Shown here one piece after another: positions 28,304 to 36,610 of a stretch of DNA of 64,000 nucleotides. Positions within the stretch are counted from its first letter, which is position 1. Each line of letters opens with the position of its first letter. The translations under genes were made by a program, and so were the position numbers. This DNA comes from Thermoflexaceae bacterium (lineage in GTDB: Bacteria > Chloroflexota > Dehalococcoidia > Tepidiformales > Tepidiformaceae), in contig JABTUD010000001.1 of NCBI GenBank assembly GCA_015075555.1, positions 372,001-436,000 of the forward strand, written 5' to 3'. The notes beneath the pieces were generated by a model. That model searched no databases and was not told the DNA's origin. It saw only the letters and a list, made by a program, of their open reading frames with translations.

Positions 28304-29102
28304 CTCCGGGACCAGGGCCCGGGCAATTGCAGACGTACCCGACCCCGGCCACGACGGCGACGTGATCTCTCCGATTTCCGGCGGCCGGGTACCCCGGCAT
28401 GTGGCAATCATCATGGACGGGAACGGCCGATGGGCGAAGCAGCGCGGCCTGCCGCGCGTTGCGGGCCACCGGGCTGGCACGGAGAATATCCGGCGCATCA
28501 TCGAACGCTTCAACGACCACGGGGTGCGCTACCTGACGCTCTACGCCTTCAGCACAGAGAATTGGAGCCGCCCTGCCCCGGAGGTGCGCGCCCTGATCCG
28601 GTTGCTCGGACGCTTTATCAAGCGCGAGCTCGACAACTTCGTGCGCAACAACGTCCAGCTGCGGATGCTCGGGCACATTGAGACCCTGCCCGAGTGGCTC
28701 CAGAAACAGGTGAACGATGCAATCGAGCGTACACGCGACAACGACGGCCTGGTGTTGAACATCTGCTTCAGCTACGGCGGGCGCGACGACATCGTAATGG
28801 CGGTGCGCAGGGTGATTGAGTCTGGCCTCGGCCCCGATGAGGTGACGGAGGAGACGTTCGCCGGCCACCTGCAGACTGCGGGCATCCCGGACCCGGACCT
28901 GATCATCCGGACGGCCGGCGATAACCGGATTTCGAACTTCCTGCTCTGGCAGAGCGCGTACTCCGAGCTCTATTTCACTGATGCCTACTGGCCCGACTTC
29001 GGCCGTGAGGACACCGACATGGCCCTCGCCGAGTACGGGCGGCGCATGCGGAAGTTCGGTGGCCTGCTGCCGGAAGACGTCCAGGCGCTGCTCCAGCGGT
29101 GA
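28293..29102 (+). CDS. uppS: Isoprenyl (undecaprenyl) diphosphate synthase
   Basis: A cis-prenyltransferase of 269 residues that builds the C55 lipid carrier for cell-wall synthesis. Signature motifs: HVAIIMDGNGRWAKQRGLPR (catalytic Asp, P-binding), YLTLYAFSTENWSRP, NDGLVLNICFSYGGRDDIV, PDPDLIIRTAGDNRISNFLL and the DAYWPDFG end (in full members E in RxSE region; here SELYFTD). TTG 28293 follows GGAGG by nine bases and overlaps frr; a GTG at 28362 is an alternative. Translation coupling to frr fits the conserved operon. Confidence 0.94.
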   Translation: MRSSSGTRARAIADVPDPGHDGDVISPISGGRVPRHVAIIMDGNGRWAKQRGLPRVAGHRAGTENIRRIIERFNDHGVRYLTLYAFSTENWSRPAPEVRALIRLLGRFIKRELDNFVRNNVQLRMLGHIETLPEWLQKQVNDAIERTRDNDGLVLNICFSYGGRDDIVMAVRRVIESGLGPDEVTEETFAGHLQTAGIPDPDLIIRTAGDNRISNFLLWQSAYSELYFTDAYWPDFGREDTDMALAEYGRRMRKFGGLLPEDVQALLQR

Positions 29103-29160
29103 GAATGTTCCCCGGCCGGCGCCTGAATGGACCTGCCACCGGGCGAGCGGCTCTCCCCGG

Positions 29161-29973
29161 ATGAGCCAATCGAACCTGAAGCTGCGATTGCTCACCGCCG
29201 CGGTGGGACTGCCTCTGCTGGCGGCGGCGGTTTACGCGGGGAGCTGGCCGTTCGCCCTGTGTGCCGGGGCGATCGCGCTCCTTGCCGGGGCGGAGTTCGT
29301 TCACGGTTGGCTCATGCCTTCGCTCTCAATCCGGGAAGCAGCGACGAAGCAGCCCGGGTTTGTACTTGCAGCGATCATTGTCGCGGGAGCGCACTGGGAG
29401 CCGCAGCTGGTCCCGGCGGGAGCTGCCGTAGCAATCGTTGCAGCAGCGATTGGCTACAGCCGCACAAACGCCCTTGGGCCGCGGAAGCCGTTCCGCGTAC
29501 TGGCATGGGGCCTGCTCTATCTCGGGGTGCTCTTCTCGACGGTGGTCCTCATCCGGGACGTGGAGGGGGGCCGGGAATGGGTGTTGCTGGGCCTTCTTGC
29601 GACCTTCGCTGTCGACACCGGCGCATATGCCACCGGCAGGCTGGTTGGAAGGCACAAGATGGCGCCGCGCATCAGCCCGGGCAAGACCTGGGAGGGCGCA
29701 GCGGGGGGATATGCAGCGGGCGTGGGCGCGGTCTTCGCCCTCAACGCCCTGCTCGATACAGGCGTGGAGGCTCGTACGATCGTCCACTTCGCCCTGCCGA
29801 TGCCGCTGACGGCCATCCTGGGTGACCTGCTCGAAAGCTGGATGAAGCGCCGGATGGGGGTGAAGGACGCCTCGGGCCTGTTGCCCGGGCACGGGGGATT
29901 CCTGGACCGGCTCGATTCGGTGTTGTTGGTGATGCCGCTGCTCTACGTGTTCCTGCGCATGCGGGTGCTCTGA
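29161..29973 (+). CDS. cdsA: Phosphatidate cytidylyltransferase (CDP-diacylglycerol synthase)
   Basis: A 270-residue polytopic membrane enzyme that turns phosphatidic acid and CTP into CDP-diacylglycerol, the entry to phospholipid synthesis. The C-terminal signature is intact: FAVDTGAYATGRLVGRHKMA, PRISPGKTWEGAAGG, GDLLESWMKRRMGVKDAS and LLPGHGGFLDRLDS, with the metal-binding Asp residues. About seven helices precede and surround it. The start is ATG 29161, which begins MSQSNLKLRLL; earlier in-frame starts overlap uppS. Last gene of the rpsB operon. Confidence 0.92.
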   Translation: MSQSNLKLRLLTAAVGLPLLAAAVYAGSWPFALCAGAIALLAGAEFVHGWLMPSLSIREAATKQPGFVLAAIIVAGAHWEPQLVPAGAAVAIVAAAIGYSRTNALGPRKPFRVLAWGLLYLGVLFSTVVLIRDVEGGREWVLLGLLATFAVDTGAYATGRLVGRHKMAPRISPGKTWEGAAGGYAAGVGAVFALNALLDTGVEARTIVHFALPMPLTAILGDLLESWMKRRMGVKDASGLLPGHGGFLDRLDSVLLVMPLLYVFLRMRVL

Positions 29974-30031
29974 TAGCCTGTGGCCATCACCGCCGGCACG
30001 AGCCGGATGAAACCGCACACACCCCGTTCGC

Positions 30032-30832
30032 ATGTCATCTGAAGAACACCCGCGCGCGCACCTCCGCAAACCATCGCTCGATGACTTCGTCTTCGAAGGG
30101 GAGTCTGCGCCGCTGCTGCTTCAGAAGCGGGTGGTGTTCGGCCTTGCAGCGGGGTTCGTGGCACTCGTGGTGGCCTATGTGGCCGTGTCTGAGGCTCTCG
30201 GGGTCTCCTACGACATCGATGCCGAACCGTTCCAGGACTGGGTGGACGGGTGGGGCATCGCCGGACCAATCATCTACATGGCCGTCCTGGCGATCTCTGT
30301 CCTCATCGCACCGATCCCGAATGCACCCATCTTCGTGGCGGCCGGACTTGCCTGGGGCCCGGTGCTGGGGACGGTGTATTCGATGGCGGGGATGATGACC
30401 GGGTCCGCGATGGCGTTCTACATCTCGCGGATGCTGGGACGCCGGCACCTTGCCCGGCTGGTGGGGGGGAAGATGGCTATGCGAATGGACGAGGTCGCGG
30501 AATCGATGGGCGGCCGGGTTATCTTCCTGGCACGGATGCTCCCCGTGGTGAACTTCGACTGGGTGAGCTTTGTTGCAGGTCTCACCTCGATACGGTTCGC
30601 GGTGTTCTTCCTGTTCAGCTTCCTCGGGATGCTCCTGCCGACGTTCGTAGGGGTAGCGGCGGGGGATGGGCTGGGGCGCGACATCCGGATCACGCTCTTC
30701 TATGGGGGGGTGTGGGTTGCAGGAATTGTGGCGAGCGCGGCGTTCTTCTGGCACCGGCAACGGCGCTGGCGCGCCCGTCGCCGCGCCAGGGTGGCATCGG
30801 CAGAACGGGCGCCCGGGATGCGGGACGTCTGA
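30032..30832 (+). CDS. TVP38/TMEM64 (VTT/DedA-like) membrane protein
   Basis: A 266-residue membrane protein with a cytosolic N-terminus and about five hydrophobic segments. The VTT core shows IYMAVLAISVLIAPIPNAPI, FVAAGLAWGPVLGTVYSMAG, MAFYISRMLGRRHLARLVGG and RVIFLARMLPVVNFDWVSFV, with the conserved GxxxG and Arg-x-x-Pro region of the family. These proteins are thought to move or scramble lipids; a lipid role fits the neighbouring cdsA. A basic C-terminal tail follows. ATG 30032 has no strong ribosome site. Confidence 0.82.
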   Translation: MSSEEHPRAHLRKPSLDDFVFEGESAPLLLQKRVVFGLAAGFVALVVAYVAVSEALGVSYDIDAEPFQDWVDGWGIAGPIIYMAVLAISVLIAPIPNAPIFVAAGLAWGPVLGTVYSMAGMMTGSAMAFYISRMLGRRHLARLVGGKMAMRMDEVAESMGGRVIFLARMLPVVNFDWVSFVAGLTSIRFAVFFLFSFLGMLLPTFVGVAAGDGLGRDIRITLFYGGVWVAGIVASAAFFWHRQRRWRARRRARVASAERAPGMRDV

Positions 30833-30912
30833 TCGGGATACGGGGGCTTCTCCCTATCTTTCTGGAGCATCGCCTGCAGGACAATCCTCGCAGTTCGAGA
30901 GGGTCGACTGCC

Positions 30913-31461
30913 ATGGCACTTTCCCGCTTTCCCGCCTATCTCACCCTCATCCGCCACGGCGAAGCCCCGGCACGCGCCGCCACGCGTGATGAGCCGCTCA
31001 TCGCTGCGCCCGAAGGGCTCCGGCCCTGGCAACGGGACCACCTGTGCGGGGTGGCTACCCGGCAGGCGCTGCTGGACCGGCTGGAGGCCATCGGCGAGCT
31101 TGCACCGGCCGCACCACTCTCGTTCGTCATGGTGAGGGTCGAAGGCCTGGCCCGGCTGAACAGGGAGAGTGGCGTGGAAGACGGTGACGCGGTGCTCCGG
31201 GCCGTGGCCGGGATCATCAGGCGATACACGCGTGCTACGGATACGGTTGGGCGCCTCTCCGGGGCGAGCTTCGGCATCATCCTCCAGGGAACAGGACCGA
31301 CGGGCGCGGGCGCCGCGGCCGCGAGACTCTCGCACCATCTCGGGCAGCTCCATGCCGGCACCACGCGAGTCGAGGCACACGTGACGGTCGCCTCGGGCCG
31401 GGGGATCAATGCCGAGGTGCTGCCGGCTGCCGCCGCGGATGCGCTGGGCGACTGCGGATAG
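30913..31461 (+). CDS. Degenerate GGDEF-like domain protein
   Basis: A 182-residue protein. From about residue 50 it follows the diguanylate cyclase fold: TRQALLDRLEAIGELA, FVMVRVEGLARLNRESGVED, DAVLRAVAGIIRRYTRATDT and GRLSGASFGIILQGTG. The catalytic GG(D/E)EF is replaced by SGASF and the metal-binding DxDxFK by VRVEGLARLN, so it cannot make c-di-GMP in the known way. The domain may bind a nucleotide or act as a partner. The N-terminus contains LTLIRHGEAPARAA, which by chance or ancestry resembles a phosphoglycerate-mutase RHG motif but is too short for that fold. Confidence 0.55.
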   Translation: MALSRFPAYLTLIRHGEAPARAATRDEPLIAAPEGLRPWQRDHLCGVATRQALLDRLEAIGELAPAAPLSFVMVRVEGLARLNRESGVEDGDAVLRAVAGIIRRYTRATDTVGRLSGASFGIILQGTGPTGAGAAAARLSHHLGQLHAGTTRVEAHVTVASGRGINAEVLPAAAADALGDCG

Positions 31462-31471
31462 CCGTGCCTGC

Positions 31472-31936
31472 TCAGGGCTGGCGAAGGTCGAGGACGACGG
31501 CGATTTCCCTGCAGTTGGCAAAGAACGGACAGCGAACGCATTCGCTCCATACCTTCTGTGGGAATTCCATTACGTCGGCTACGCGGAAGCCCTGCTTCTC
31601 GAAGAAGCCTGGGCGGTAAGTCAGAGCGAAAACCCTTTCAATCCCCAGGGAGCGCGCTTCGGCCACGCAGGCGGCGACGATGGCGGCGCCGACACCGCTT
31701 CCCTGTGCATCTTCGCGGACTGCAAGCGAGCGCACTTCGGCAATATCCGGTCCAAGGATGTGGAGGGCGCCGCAACCCGTCACTACACCGCTGTCTCGCG
31801 CCACCTTGAAGTCGCGGATCGATTCGAACACCTCTCCGAGTGGGCGATGCAACATGTCGCCGCGATCGGCCCAGAAGGTGACCAGGTGATGGATGGCTTC
31901 GGCATCGGCGAGGGACGCCGGTTGGACACAAACCAC
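31472..31936 (-). CDS. GNAT N-acetyltransferase, short N-acetylglutamate synthase-like
   Basis: A 154-residue GNAT protein. Acetyl-CoA binding motif A is VRSLAVREDAQGSGVGAAIV (Q/RxxGxG/A). The start PASLADAEAIHHLVTFWADRG and the end FPQKVWSECVRCPFFANC with a Cys cluster are typical of the stand-alone short N-acetylglutamate synthases (ArgA-type) of several phyla, which acetylate glutamate for arginine synthesis. This family assignment is from recall of the tail and is not certain; a generic GNAT is the alternative. GTG start at 31936. Convergent with the GGDEF-like gene; 272 bases separate it from the divergent formyltransferase, and nothing clear was found there. Confidence 0.65.
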   Translation of the reverse strand: MVCVQPASLADAEAIHHLVTFWADRGDMLHRPLGEVFESIRDFKVARDSGVVTGCGALHILGPDIAEVRSLAVREDAQGSGVGAAIVAACVAEARSLGIERVFALTYRPGFFEKQGFRVADVMEFPQKVWSECVRCPFFANCREIAVVLDLRQP

Positions 31937-32208
31937 GTGAGTGCTCCAGTGCGAACTTGAGTTGGCCCCGGGGGGCTGGCGCGAGCTGCCTGTCTCAGAC
32001 CCCGCGCACAGGGGCGACGTGCGTTGCGTCGCCCCGGGCTACTCCCATGGTTTCTGTTGCGAACTGCATCTTGAACGAGTGTAGCGGAGATGCCGTGCCT
32101 CTGACGAGCGGAAAGACCAGGCCGAGGGGCGGCGTCTTCTCGTCCCGAGGGCGCGCCGGTGGTAACTTGGCCGGCGCCGGGAGCCGTCACGGCGCAGGGA
32201 GGACGATG

Positions 32209-33147
32209 ATGCGCGTATCGATTATCGGACAGGCCGCATTTGGCGAAGCGGTTTTCCTGCGGCTTCGCGAAGGGGGCCACGAGGTGGCGGTCGTCAGCGC
32301 CCCGGCGCCGGCCGAAGGTGCGCGACCGGACGCACTGTGGCGGGCTGCGACGGAGGCAGGAGTGCCTGCGATCGACACAGCAAGCCTCAAAGGCGAGGTG
32401 GCCCTTGCGAGCTGGGCGGCGGCCGGTGCGGAGCTCTGCGTGATGGCCTTCGTTACCGAGATACTGCCGGAGGAAGTCTTCCATGCTCCGCCGCGGGGGA
32501 CTATCCAGTACCACCCCAGCCTGCTTCCGCTCCACCGGGGCTCTTCGGCGATCAACTGGGCGATCATCAACGGAGATGAGGAGACGGGTCTGACCGTGTT
32601 CTGGCCGGACGAGGGGATCGATACGGGGCCAGTGCTCCTGCAGAAGCGCTGCCCCGTCGGCCCGGAGGACACGGTCGGCTCGCTTTACTTCGACCGCCTG
32701 TTTCCAATGGGCGTGGAAGCGATGGCGGAGGCGGTGGGCCTCGTCGCGGATGGGAAGGCACCACGGGTGGAGCAGGACCACGCGCTCGGAACCTACGAGC
32801 CCCCCTGCCGTGACGAGCACGCCGAAATCCGCTGGCACGAGCCCGCCGCCCGGGTCCATCAGCTGATACGCGGCACCAACCCCCAACCGGGGGCATGGGC
32901 GATGCACCGCAGCGGACGGCTCCGGATCTACGACTGCCTGCGCTTGCCCGGGCAGGAGCCGGGCATGCCGGGCCGCGTCTTGCGCATCGACGAGGAAGGT
33001 TTCGACGTGCGTCTCAATGGGGGCGTGCTGCGAGTGCTACGCGTCCAGCCCGAGGGTGGAAAGAAGCTGGGGGCCGGGGAATGGGCGCAGGCCGCGGGCC
33101 TGAAACCTGGCTACCGCTTCAGGCAGGGGCGGTCAACGGCGCCCTAA
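32209..33147 (+). CDS. Formyltransferase-family protein resembling 10-formyl-THF dehydrogenase N-terminus
   Basis: A 312-residue protein with an N-terminal formyltransferase domain and the C-terminal OB-like domain of Fmt. IQYHPSLLPLHRGSSAINW includes the His of the Asn-His-Asp catalytic set, and DEGIDTGPVLLQ the Asp. Yet FWPDEGIDTGPVLLQK, LYFDRLFPMGVEAMAEAV, DGKAPRVEQ and the PGAWAMHRSGRLRIYD region follow the hydrolase domain of ALDH1L1-type 10-formyltetrahydrofolate dehydrogenase more closely than tRNA formyltransferase. It may hydrolyse 10-formyl-THF or formylate another acceptor. No aldehyde dehydrogenase domain follows. AGGGAGG precedes ATG 32209 (ATG 32206 is adjacent). Convergent with the PBP gene. 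Confidence 0.75.
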   Translation: MRVSIIGQAAFGEAVFLRLREGGHEVAVVSAPAPAEGARPDALWRAATEAGVPAIDTASLKGEVALASWAAAGAELCVMAFVTEILPEEVFHAPPRGTIQYHPSLLPLHRGSSAINWAIINGDEETGLTVFWPDEGIDTGPVLLQKRCPVGPEDTVGSLYFDRLFPMGVEAMAEAVGLVADGKAPRVEQDHALGTYEPPCRDEHAEIRWHEPAARVHQLIRGTNPQPGAWAMHRSGRLRIYDCLRLPGQEPGMPGRVLRIDEEGFDVRLNGGVLRVLRVQPEGGKKLGAGEWAQAAGLKPGYRFRQGRSTAP

Positions 33148-36100
33148 GGAGGGGGTGTCGCGGAAGGGGTCCAGCCCGGCCAGGGGATGCCCCCGGGCGG
33201 AACTGTGGCAGTTGGCGCCCCTGCGCCCTTTTTGACGTTGATGGTCACCGACAGCTTGAGGGTCTTGAGGATGGCATCTTCGGCAGTGAGCCGCACGGTG
33301 TAGACGCCGTTTGCGAGGCTGTTCGTATCGATGACGCCGATGATGGCGTTCGAGACCGGATTGTTGCCGCCGCCGATCTGCTTCCATTCCGTGGGGTTGC
33401 TGCCGGCGCCAATTTCGAGCTTCCATGACTTGAGCTGGGAGGTCTGGATGCTCCCGACCACCTGGGTGACGCCCGAAATTGTCTTGCCGTTGGTCAGGTT
33501 GTTGATGGCGATTGCGGTCTGCCCGGAGCTCTTTTCGGTGGGGGCGATGGGGATGTTCTTGTCCTTCATCTCCTTCACAAGGTCGGCCGCCAGTTCTGGT
33601 TTGAGCGAGGGGAGCTTGACGAACTTGCGCTTTTCGCGGAACTGGGCCGGCGTCTGGTCGCTGGCGAGGAGCCCGTTGCGGGTGTCTATCTCCTTCTCCT
33701 CGCATTCGCTTGCGTACTCGACATCGGTGCGGACCCAGGAGACGACTTTCTGGTCGCAGCCCCCGGAAAGGCCGCGGTCCGTGGCAGGAGTGGCGAAGCT
33801 CTGCTGGGCGACGTTCCTGGGGCGCAGCGAATCGAATCCTGCGGGCGTGTCGAAGACCCCCTTGCCGCGAAGGTATGAGTGGTACCAGCCCATCCAATTC
33901 TTGAAGAACCTGACGGTTGTGTTGGCGGAAGCGTAGTTGGCGCCCGGGCCGTCACGGATGAGCTCCTTGGTGGCATTGCCGAACCAGACAGCGGTAGCTG
34001 CATAGCGGGAGTAGCCGTTCATCCATGTTGCCAGCGTGTCGGCGGCGCTCTTGGGCCCCTGCTGGGTGCCCGTCTTGATGCCCGTAGGGATCTTGACGCC
34101 ATTGTCCATGAAGGAATCCAGGGCCAGGTCGTTGTTGGAGCCGCCGCAGCCCCAGATGATGAAGCGGGCCGTGCAGTCGGACATGATGGAATGGAGCAGC
34201 CAGACGGAGCCCGCGTCGACTACCTGCTTTCGTTCGGGCTCGCCCTGGGTGAAGAGAACCTCCCCGTTCGGCCCCTGGACCTGGAGGATGACAACCGGGT
34301 CGAGTTCGCGCGTTCCCTGGATGCGGATGTGGCCACGGGCGAAGTCGAGCGCCTGCTTCTTGGCCAGGTCATAGGCATCACCCTTGTCCAGGGCGGTGCT
34401 CCGGAGCGAGTTAAGCTCGACGTACTCCGCCAGGTGGGGTACGCCCACCATCACGCCCATGTTGGCGATGGTGGCGTTCATGTAGGCCATGTCGATGGCG
34501 CGGATGTTGGCTCCCCCGGTGGCGATGGAAGCGCCATAGCTCACATCGGGGTGGGAGCGGAAAGTCGGGTCGAAGTTCTGTTCGAGCGTGGTGATGCCAA
34601 GCTTCTTGGCCATCTCGATGACGTTGTCGACCCCGGCCTCATAGGCAGCGCGGAAGGCGCCGACGTTCTGGGAGCCACCGAGGGCGGCGCGCGCTGAGAT
34701 GAGGCCCTCGCTCTTTGGGTCGCCGTTGCGGGGGTTGGTGATGGCGGTCCCGGCCACGGTTAAGGGGCTTGTGTCCCAGAAGGTGCTCATCGGCGCCTTG
34801 TTGAGCTGGTCGAACCAGGTGAGGTAGACAGCGGGCTTGAAGGACGAGCCGGGCTGGTTGATCTCCGTGAGCTGGTCGACCTTGCCGGCAACTCGCTGGT
34901 CGGAGACGTAGGAGGGGTCGCGGTTGGGGGCGTAGACAATCACCTGCCCGGTAGTGGGTTCGATTGTGACCACGGCGGCGTTGTAGCACTCGCACCCCGC
35001 TTCGAGCCCGCGAGAGACGTAATCGCGAAGCATCTGCTGGGCCCAATCGGTCGCCTGCCAGTCGAGCGTGGTCGTGACCTTGTACCCGGCAGCATGCACG
35101 CTCGAGAAGCAGTCGGTGGCCCCGGCGATCCTGGGCAGGATGCCCGCTTCGCACATCCTCAGCAGACGGGGTTCGACCTGGTTGTCGATGAAGGCGGCGG
35201 ACTTGATGGGATTGCTGGCAGCAAAGACCCTGAGCGGCTCGGCCTTGGCGGCTTCCACTTCCTCCCGGGTGGCACGGCCGTGAACCACCATCAGGTCGAG
35301 CACGTCTTCCTGGCGCTCCTTGGCAGGGCCGGTAACAGTGGAGCGCCCGTCTGTATCGACCACGCAGCTTTCGGAGGCATCCTTCAGGCAGTTGAGGCGG
35401 GGGTGGTAGAGGGTTGGGTAGGAGGGGATCCCGGCGAGCATTGCAGCTTCGGCGAGGGTGAGGTCGGCGGCGCTCTTGTGGAAGTACCCCTGTGAGGCGG
35501 CCTCAACGCCAATGTAGCGGTCGGCGTAGGAGATCTGGTTCAGGTACCACTCCAGGATCTCCTCCTTGGAGTAGTCCCGTTCGAGCTCGATCGCGTAGGC
35601 GATCTCGCGGAGCTTGCGGTCGAGCGTTCGCTCGGCGCTGGTGCAGCGGGTCTTCTCGTCGCTGACGCTGGGGCAGATGTAGACGTTCTTGATGAGCTGC
35701 TGGGTGATAGAAGAACCGCCAGTGCCGCTGCCTATCCCCCCGCCGACGTAGTTCTCATAGGCGGCCCGCATGATGCCGCGGATATTTATCCCCGGGTGGT
35801 CCCAGAAGCTGTTGTCCTCAGTGGAGACGGTCGCGTTGACCATGTTCTGGGAGATGCTTTCGAGAGGGACGGGCGCGAGCAGCTGTGCGTCGGTATTGGT
35901 GAGCTTGCCAAGCAGGACGCCTGATGCCGGCCCGCCACGGTCGTAGATCTCGGTGAGACCCATGTTGGTCTGGGCCAGCTTCTCGGTGATGGGGATATAG
36001 TCGCGGGCGTAGGAGTTGTAGACGTAGTAGACAGTGCCGACGGCGCCGGCGACACCCACCGAGCCAAGGGCGGCCAGCCCAAGGAAGGCCACCAGAATCC

Positions 36101-36167
36101 ACGACAGGGGCCGGCTCCGCTTCTCGTAGCGCTTGCGCAACAGGCGGCGCCTGGTGGTCGGGTTCAT
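33144..36167 (-). CDS. Class A penicillin-binding protein (PBP1A-like)
   Basis: A 1007-residue bifunctional peptidoglycan synthase anchored by one N-terminal helix (residues ~22-48). The GT51 glycosyltransferase has STEDNSFWDHPG (catalytic Glu117), GGSSITQQLIKN and RKLREIAYAIELERDYSKEE. The transpeptidase has PGSSFKP (Ser441), GGSQN as the SxN motif and IKTGTQQG (Lys698). After about residue 800 an Ig-like module appears (TNGKTISGVTQVVGSIQTSQ, then NPTEWKQIGGG and VYTVRLTAEDA), and the protein ends in a Pro/Thr-rich tail. Twelve cysteines, all outside the membrane, are unusual for this family. Acts on the outer face of the membrane. Confidence 0.92.
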   Translation of the reverse strand: MNPTTRRRLLRKRYEKRSRPLSWILVAFLGLAALGSVGVAGAVGTVYYVYNSYARDYIPITEKLAQTNMGLTEIYDRGGPASGVLLGKLTNTDAQLLAPVPLESISQNMVNATVSTEDNSFWDHPGINIRGIMRAAYENYVGGGIGSGTGGSSITQQLIKNVYICPSVSDEKTRCTSAERTLDRKLREIAYAIELERDYSKEEILEWYLNQISYADRYIGVEAASQGYFHKSAADLTLAEAAMLAGIPSYPTLYHPRLNCLKDASESCVVDTDGRSTVTGPAKERQEDVLDLMVVHGRATREEVEAAKAEPLRVFAASNPIKSAAFIDNQVEPRLLRMCEAGILPRIAGATDCFSSVHAAGYKVTTTLDWQATDWAQQMLRDYVSRGLEAGCECYNAAVVTIEPTTGQVIVYAPNRDPSYVSDQRVAGKVDQLTEINQPGSSFKPAVYLTWFDQLNKAPMSTFWDTSPLTVAGTAITNPRNGDPKSEGLISARAALGGSQNVGAFRAAYEAGVDNVIEMAKKLGITTLEQNFDPTFRSHPDVSYGASIATGGANIRAIDMAYMNATIANMGVMVGVPHLAEYVELNSLRSTALDKGDAYDLAKKQALDFARGHIRIQGTRELDPVVILQVQGPNGEVLFTQGEPERKQVVDAGSVWLLHSIMSDCTARFIIWGCGGSNNDLALDSFMDNGVKIPTGIKTGTQQGPKSAADTLATWMNGYSRYAATAVWFGNATKELIRDGPGANYASANTTVRFFKNWMGWYHSYLRGKGVFDTPAGFDSLRPRNVAQQSFATPATDRGLSGGCDQKVVSWVRTDVEYASECEEKEIDTRNGLLASDQTPAQFREKRKFVKLPSLKPELAADLVKEMKDKNIPIAPTEKSSGQTAIAINNLTNGKTISGVTQVVGSIQTSQLKSWKLEIGAGSNPTEWKQIGGGNNPVSNAIIGVIDTNSLANGVYTVRLTAEDAILKTLKLSVTINVKKGAGAPTATVPPGGIPWPGWTPSATPPP

Positions 36168-36322
36168 CTTGCGCGACCAGCGGCGGGCGGGGCAGTACTG
36201 CGGCGCCCGGCCAGGGATGGCGAATCGATCCGCATCACAACTGAGCGTAGCAAAGCAGGCACAATGATCTATTCACCAATGGCTCCGGGCGGTAAAGGCC
36301 AGTCCGTTGTACCCTTTCGTCC

Positions 36323-36610
36323 ATGTCGCTTTCGCCCGAAGAGGTCCTCCACATTGCACGGCTGGCCCGGATCGCACTGTCCGACGCGGACGTCCAGCGT
36401 CTCGCAACGCAGCTTTCCGGGATTCTCGACCACTTCGCGGCCCTCGCGTCGGTCGACACCGGGAGCCTGGGGCCTACGGCCCACACTCTCCCCCTTTCCA
36501 ACGTAATGCGAGCGGACGAAGTTGCACCTTGCCTGCCGCGCGCAGAGGTGCTGGCGAACGCTCCCGAGCAGCAGGACGGGTTTCTGCGGGTGCGGGCGGT
36601 GCTCGAATGA
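36323..36610 (+). CDS. gatC: Glutamyl-tRNA(Gln)/aspartyl-tRNA(Asn) amidotransferase subunit C
   Basis: A 95-residue GatC that clamps GatA to GatB. EEVLHIARLARIALSDADVQ at the start and QLSGILDHFAALASVDT are typical, followed by the extended chain with DEVAPCLPRAEVLANAPEQQ and DGFLRV. Overlaps gatA by ATGA. TACCCT (36310-36315) lies shortly before the ATG and could be a -10 of a nearly leaderless transcript. gatB is not in the window. Confidence 0.93.
   Translation: MSLSPEEVLHIARLARIALSDADVQRLATQLSGILDHFAALASVDTGSLGPTAHTLPLSNVMRADEVAPCLPRAEVLANAPEQQDGFLRVRAVLE

Noticed and set aside
30952-30960. Phosphoglycerate-mutase-type RHG motif in the GGDEF-like protein
   Set aside because: Only the tripeptide matches; the remaining ~170 residues follow the GGDEF pattern and lack the second catalytic His.
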